Under the pieces are notes generated by a model. It saw nothing but the letters and a program-made list of their open reading frames with translations. It searched no databases and had not been told where the DNA came from. The translations under genes and the position numbers were made by a program. Of a stretch of 7,809 nucleotides of DNA, positions 5,026 to 7,809 are shown piece by piece. Source of the DNA: Dechloromonas sp. (GTDB lineage Bacteria; Pseudomonadota; Gammaproteobacteria; Burkholderiales; Rhodocyclaceae); NCBI GenBank assembly GCA_013693915.1, contig CP059264.1, forward strand, positions 2,480,707-2,488,515, in the 5' to 3' direction. Position 1 is the first letter of the stretch. Each line of letters opens with the position of its first letter.

Positions 5026-6240
5026 TCACAGGATTGCGGTATGGTCCCCTTGCCTGATTCCGCCCGGTTCGAAGACCACATGCGGACGACCGACCAGCAA
5101 CGGGTCGACCGGACCGATTGCTTCTATGTCCTTGCCGGCATAGTCGATCTTGTGCAGGACGAAGCGCATCGCGTTGAGACGCGCTCGCTTCTTGCAGTCG
5201 GACTTGACCACCGTCCACGGCGCTTCGGCGGTGTCGGTATGGAAGAACATCGCCTCCTTGGCCTTGGTGTAGTCGTCCCATTTGTCCAGGGACGCCAGGT
5301 CGATCGGCGACAGCTTCCACTGCTTGAGCGGGTGAACTTCGCGCTCCTTGAAGCGGCGGCGCTGTTCCTTGCGACTGACCGAAAACCAGAACTTGATCAG
5401 GTGAATGCCGCTGCGCACCAGGGTGCGTTCGACTTCCGGGGTCTGGCGCATGAACTCGCGGTATTCATCCTCGGTGCAGAAGCCCATCACGCGCTCGACA
5501 CCGGCACGGTTGTACCATGACCGATCCATGAAAATGATCTCGCCGGCCGTTGGCAGGTGCCGCACGTAACGCTGGAAGTACCACTGGCCGCGCTCCTCCA
5601 TCGTCGGCTTTTCCAGCGCGACGACGCGCCCGCCACGCGGGTTGAGGTTCTCGGTGAAACGCTTGATGGAGCCGCCCTTTCCCGCCGCATCACGCCCCTC
5701 GAAAATGATGACCATCCGCTGGCCACTTTCCTTGACCCAGTTCTGCAACTTGACCAGTTCGACCTGCAGACGATACTTCTGCTTCTCGTAAGCCCTGCGC
5801 GACATCAGGTTGCGGTAGGGATAGGAATTGTTGTCGCGCCAGCCGGTCGCCAGCTCGTCGTCCGGACTGGTCGGCAATTTCCAGGCCGGCGCTTCGTCCT
5901 TGCCGAGCAGCGCCTTGCGCAGCGCCGCGGCGTCATCAGGCGACGCGCCCGTCATGATGGCTTCGAGAGTTTTGGCCAGCGCGACCGTATCATCGGGAGC
6001 GGCATGGGCAATGATGTCTTTCAGGGCGACAGTCTTCTGCTCGACCGCAGCGCTCGCCGCCTCGGCGACGTCATAGGCTTCCATCGCCTCGGGCGTGTGT
6101 GCCGGGGCAATATCGCCAGCCGATGCCCGGCGCGGCTGCGCTGCGCGCGGCGTGGCAGTGCGTGGCTTGAGCGCCGGCTTGGTTGCGGCACCCGGCTTGC
6201 TTGCTGTACCCGGTGCGGGCGTCGAAGTCTTCTTGTCCAT
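5026..6240 (-). CDS. ppk2: Polyphosphate kinase 2, class I, with long N-terminal extension
   Basis: Transfers phosphate between inorganic polyphosphate and nucleoside diphosphates (chiefly making GTP/ATP from polyP); cytosolic or granule-associated. In the 404 residues, 1 to about 50 are low-complexity Ala/Pro/Lys/Thr (TPAPGTASKPGAATKPALKP), about 50-125 form an acidic, probably helical region, and about 135-395 form the PPK2 core. Motifs are Walker A GRDAAGKGGSIKR (182-194), Walker B IIFMDRSWYNRAGVERVMGF (Asp239), the lid KEQRRRFKER (291-300), and the HPLKQWKLSP and WDDYTKAKEAMFFHTDT motifs of single-domain class I enzymes. A core-only enzyme would be near 270-300 residues, so the extension adds about 130. 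The ATG at 6240 has a strong GGAGGAG four bases upstream. It is apparently monocistronic, with its own promoter candidate and terminator. The function of the extension is unknown; Lys/Pro/Ala tails occur on polymer- or DNA-associated proteins, so granule or nucleoid tethering is a guess. Confidence 0.93.
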   Translation of the reverse strand: MDKKTSTPAPGTASKPGAATKPALKPRTATPRAAQPRRASAGDIAPAHTPEAMEAYDVAEAASAAVEQKTVALKDIIAHAAPDDTVALAKTLEAIMTGASPDDAAALRKALLGKDEAPAWKLPTSPDDELATGWRDNNSYPYRNLMSRRAYEKQKYRLQVELVKLQNWVKESGQRMVIIFEGRDAAGKGGSIKRFTENLNPRGGRVVALEKPTMEERGQWYFQRYVRHLPTAGEIIFMDRSWYNRAGVERVMGFCTEDEYREFMRQTPEVERTLVRSGIHLIKFWFSVSRKEQRRRFKEREVHPLKQWKLSPIDLASLDKWDDYTKAKEAMFFHTDTAEAPWTVVKSDCKKRARLNAMRFVLHKIDYAGKDIEAIGPVDPLLVGRPHVVFEPGGIRQGDHTAIL

Positions 6241-6313
6241 TTAACTCCTCCAGTATGGTACGTGTTTCGTGGCAAAACCTTGAGGTCATATCTGCGATTG
6301 ACGACAGTGTTAA

Positions 6314-6343
6314 ATGATAGACCCGACATGCCACGCGCTTCAA
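6314..6343 (-). promoter_or_regulatory. Possible promoter of the PPK2 gene
   Basis: TTGAAG (6343-6338), an 18-bp spacer, and TATCAT (6319-6314). The -10 matches 5 of 6 bases and the -35 4 of 6. The leader would be about 65 nt. No convincing Pho box is seen near it. Confidence 0.4.
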
Positions 6344-6344
6344 T

Positions 6345-6741
6345 CGCTGGCGGACAATTGACCCCTGTTTTTCTGAACTATTTCGCTCCTCTCGCGCCGA
6401 CGCGCTGGAAAGGCCATAACGGCCGCGCCCACGATTATCAGACCGCGCGTCGCTCGCGCGCTCTGCACCGTCCGCGGGCTACCAGTCAGAGGCCAGTACC
6501 GTCGGCAGGCCGGATCGGAAATCGCGGCATCGAGCGCCGGCACCGGCATGCGGGAACGCAATGGGCCGGGCACGCCAAGCAACGGGGTAGTTCCACGCTG
6601 CGGCCTGCAGCAAGATCGCCAGGCAGAGGAGATGCCGAGCCAGGCACGCGACAACGCGAGACCGCCGACGCGCGCCGCTTGAAGAAGTCGGCGCAACCCT
6701 GCGCCGGCCATGACGAGGCCGCCGCCTCGCACCGTCTGACT
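6345..6741. other. Intergenic stretch with no convincing gene
   Basis: Between the PPK2 promoter region and the inverted repeat following the next gene. Frames are open on both strands, the longest on the minus strand from 6798 to 6340, but the translations are Arg/Ala/Pro-rich with no family motif, no ribosome binding site and no upstream promoter. One minus-strand frame has a short hydrophobic run followed by basic residues (RGLIIVGAAVMAFPARRRE), not enough to call a membrane anchor. There is a small inverted pair GCCGAC / GTCGGC near 6664-6692. It may be a decayed gene or true spacer; I see no RNA gene. Confidence 0.5.
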
Positions 6742-6781
6742 CGTCGGTCGGTTTGCCAATGAACCGGCAATCCGACCGACG
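6742..6781. terminator. Large inverted repeat after the unidentified gene
   Basis: Arms CGTCGGTCGGTTTGCC (6742-6757) and GGCAATCCGACCGACG (6766-6781) pair at 15 of 16 positions around an 8-base loop. It begins 19 bp past the TAG of the minus-strand gene at 6800. There is no T run on either side, so it may be a Rho-independent-like hairpin without a U tract, an mRNA 3' end stabiliser, or a protein-binding dyad. Confidence 0.6.
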
Positions 6782-6799
6782 CCATCAGGTTTCGCCAAC

Positions 6800-7809
6800 C
6801 TAGCCTATCGCTTCCAGCGCAAACGACGCGGTTTCCCAGTAGTCATAATTCCATATTCGACTGCTGCCGGTGAAGTGCTTGGCCCGCACGTGCAGGGTGA
6901 CACTGAAGGTGCATTTTGAATGTCCGCCCAGCAGATTGGCGAAGGTCTCGCTGCCGGAGGAAACCGGTCCCCCGGTCTCGCCGACATCGGTGCGGTTGTT
7001 GCCTCCCGACGGGGCCGGCCCGAGCGCGCCGGTAGGGCCGTTCAGCCCGCGCTGCCAGGAGATGTCGTAACGCTGCATGAACGAGTTGTCGTCGCCGTTG
7101 CCGGCATGTTCGACACCGTGCACATGGTAGGCCCTCAGGCCGATCGCGAAGGTATTGTCGGCTGCCCCCGCCATGAACTGACATTCCGCGGTATTGGCAA
7201 AGCCGTTCTGGCGCAGGTCGACGATGTCGCCTCCGACCGGCGTGTTGTCGATCCAGAAGACATGCGCTGCGTCGGCAAACGGCACCGGGTCGGTATCCAC
7301 CGCCGAAACCCAGCGCCGGAACTGGAACCCCTGCTCGCTGCCGGGGCCAGCCGCGCCGACCGGCTTGACGCGATTTCCCGCCGAGTCGAAGACCTCGACG
7401 ATCAGCAGGTACCTGCCGTCCGGGAACAGTGATTGGGCCGAATTCCAGATCTGATGATACTGCCCGCTGAGGTAACGGTGGTCGGGCGAACTCCAGTAAG
7501 GCACCTTGAACAGGTCGTTTTCCGTACCGACGGGGCTCGGCCCGAGCGTTTCCGGGACACGGATCACGTCGCCTGGTATATCGACCAGCTTGTCCCATGT
7601 GACCGTGTTGTTCAGCACCGTCGGCGAGCCGACCGGTGCTCCGGTAGCGTCGACGGCGACGACCTTGAGCCGGTAGTGCTTCACCACCGGTTCCAGCTCC
7701 GGCGAGAACCACAGACGCAGGCCCAACGCGCCACCCCAGGGGCAATCGAGTGCGTATCCGGTCGTGTAGGTACCGTCGTCGGCATCAAGCAGGCCGACAT
7801 GCGAAACCC
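6800..7809 (-). CDS. Unidentified protein, C-terminal 335 residues (5' end beyond window)
   Basis: I do not recognise this family. The frame is open to the right edge: codons above the TTG at 7726 continue as LLDADDGTYTTGYALDCPWGGALGLRLWF with no stop, so the TTG is not the start and the gene begins outside the window. The sequence is rich in Gly, Asp, aromatic residues and short alternating hydrophobic stretches (HYRLKVVAVDATG, YLLIVEVFDSAGN, HVFWIDNTPVGGDIVDLRQ, CTFSVTLHVRAKHFTG), suggesting beta-sandwich domains as in secreted or surface proteins. A few cysteines (CPW, AECQF, SKCTF) are present. The end, YWETASFALEAIG and a TAG at 6800, carries no transmembrane segment, LPXTG or PEP-CTERM anchor. 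No signal peptide can be judged because the N-terminus is missing. Third-position GC is high and the frame coherent over 1 kb, so it is a real gene. A large hairpin follows it. Confidence 0.8.
   Translation of the reverse strand, partial: VSHVGLLDADDGTYTTGYALDCPWGGALGLRLWFSPELEPVVKHYRLKVVAVDATGAPVGSPTVLNNTVTWDKLVDIPGDVIRVPETLGPSPVGTENDLFKVPYWSSPDHRYLSGQYHQIWNSAQSLFPDGRYLLIVEVFDSAGNRVKPVGAAGPGSEQGFQFRRWVSAVDTDPVPFADAAHVFWIDNTPVGGDIVDLRQNGFANTAECQFMAGAADNTFAIGLRAYHVHGVEHAGNGDDNSFMQRYDISWQRGLNGPTGALGPAPSGGNNRTDVGETGGPVSSGSETFANLLGGHSKCTFSVTLHVRAKHFTGSSRIWNYDYWETASFALEAIG

Noticed and set aside
6285..6312. Possible Pho box before PPK2 (CTGTCGT followed by CGCAGAT)
   Set aside because: The first half fits CTGTCAT at 6 of 7 bases but the second only at 3 of 7, too poor to claim PhoB control.
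5557..6762. 401-codon plus-strand open frame
   Set aside because: It is antisense to PPK2 for most of its length, and its right end, over the gene-poor region, shows no protein character.
6340..6798. 152-codon minus-strand frame downstream of the unidentified protein, considered as a PEP-CTERM/IPTL-type anchor or separate gene
   Set aside because: It has a MPVPALDAA stretch and a later hydrophobic run, but the spacing is wrong for a sorting signal. There is no ribosome binding site and the composition looks like non-coding GC-rich DNA.

Overview
The window looks like chromosomal DNA from a GC-rich betaproteobacterium, most likely of the Rhodocyclales / Accumulibacter type. The reasons are a DUF3460-type small protein (a family I associate with Betaproteobacteria), a cysE-iscR-desulfurase-iscS gene order, and a class I polyphosphate kinase 2. 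The genus is inference from gene content, not from a marker gene.

Left part (1-3700, minus strand): an iron-sulfur cluster and cysteine block. Reading in the direction of transcription it holds a small DUF3460-like gene, cysE (serine O-acetyltransferase), iscR (Fe-S-sensing Rrf2 regulator), a second NifS/IscS-type cysteine desulfurase, and iscS, which runs off the window at base 1. CysE makes the precursor of cysteine, the desulfurases take sulfur from cysteine for cluster assembly, and IscR senses cluster supply. Both cysE and iscR have a good sigma70-like promoter overlapped by a sequence that fits the IscR type 1 operator. The cysE site matches 24 of 25 positions of the consensus as I recall it, and the iscR site, buried in the last codons of cysE, matches 21 of 25. 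This suggests that IscR controls sulfur supply together with cluster assembly.

Middle (3700-5025): a tandem duplication of a 124-bp intergenic repeat, then a plus-strand isochorismatase-fold hydrolase with intact Asp-Lys-Cys residues, then a good intrinsic terminator belonging to the minus-strand gene on its right.

Right part (5026-7809, minus strand): a PPK2 with a long Ala/Pro/Lys-rich N-terminal extension, about 450 bp with no convincing gene, a large inverted repeat, and the C-terminal 335 residues of a protein I do not recognise.

Three apparent frameshifts (two in the second desulfurase, one in the DUF3460 gene) are each repaired by adding one base to a short homopolymer. This points to systematic homopolymer undercalling in the assembly rather than true gene decay. 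Coordinates of the affected genes should be read with that in mind.
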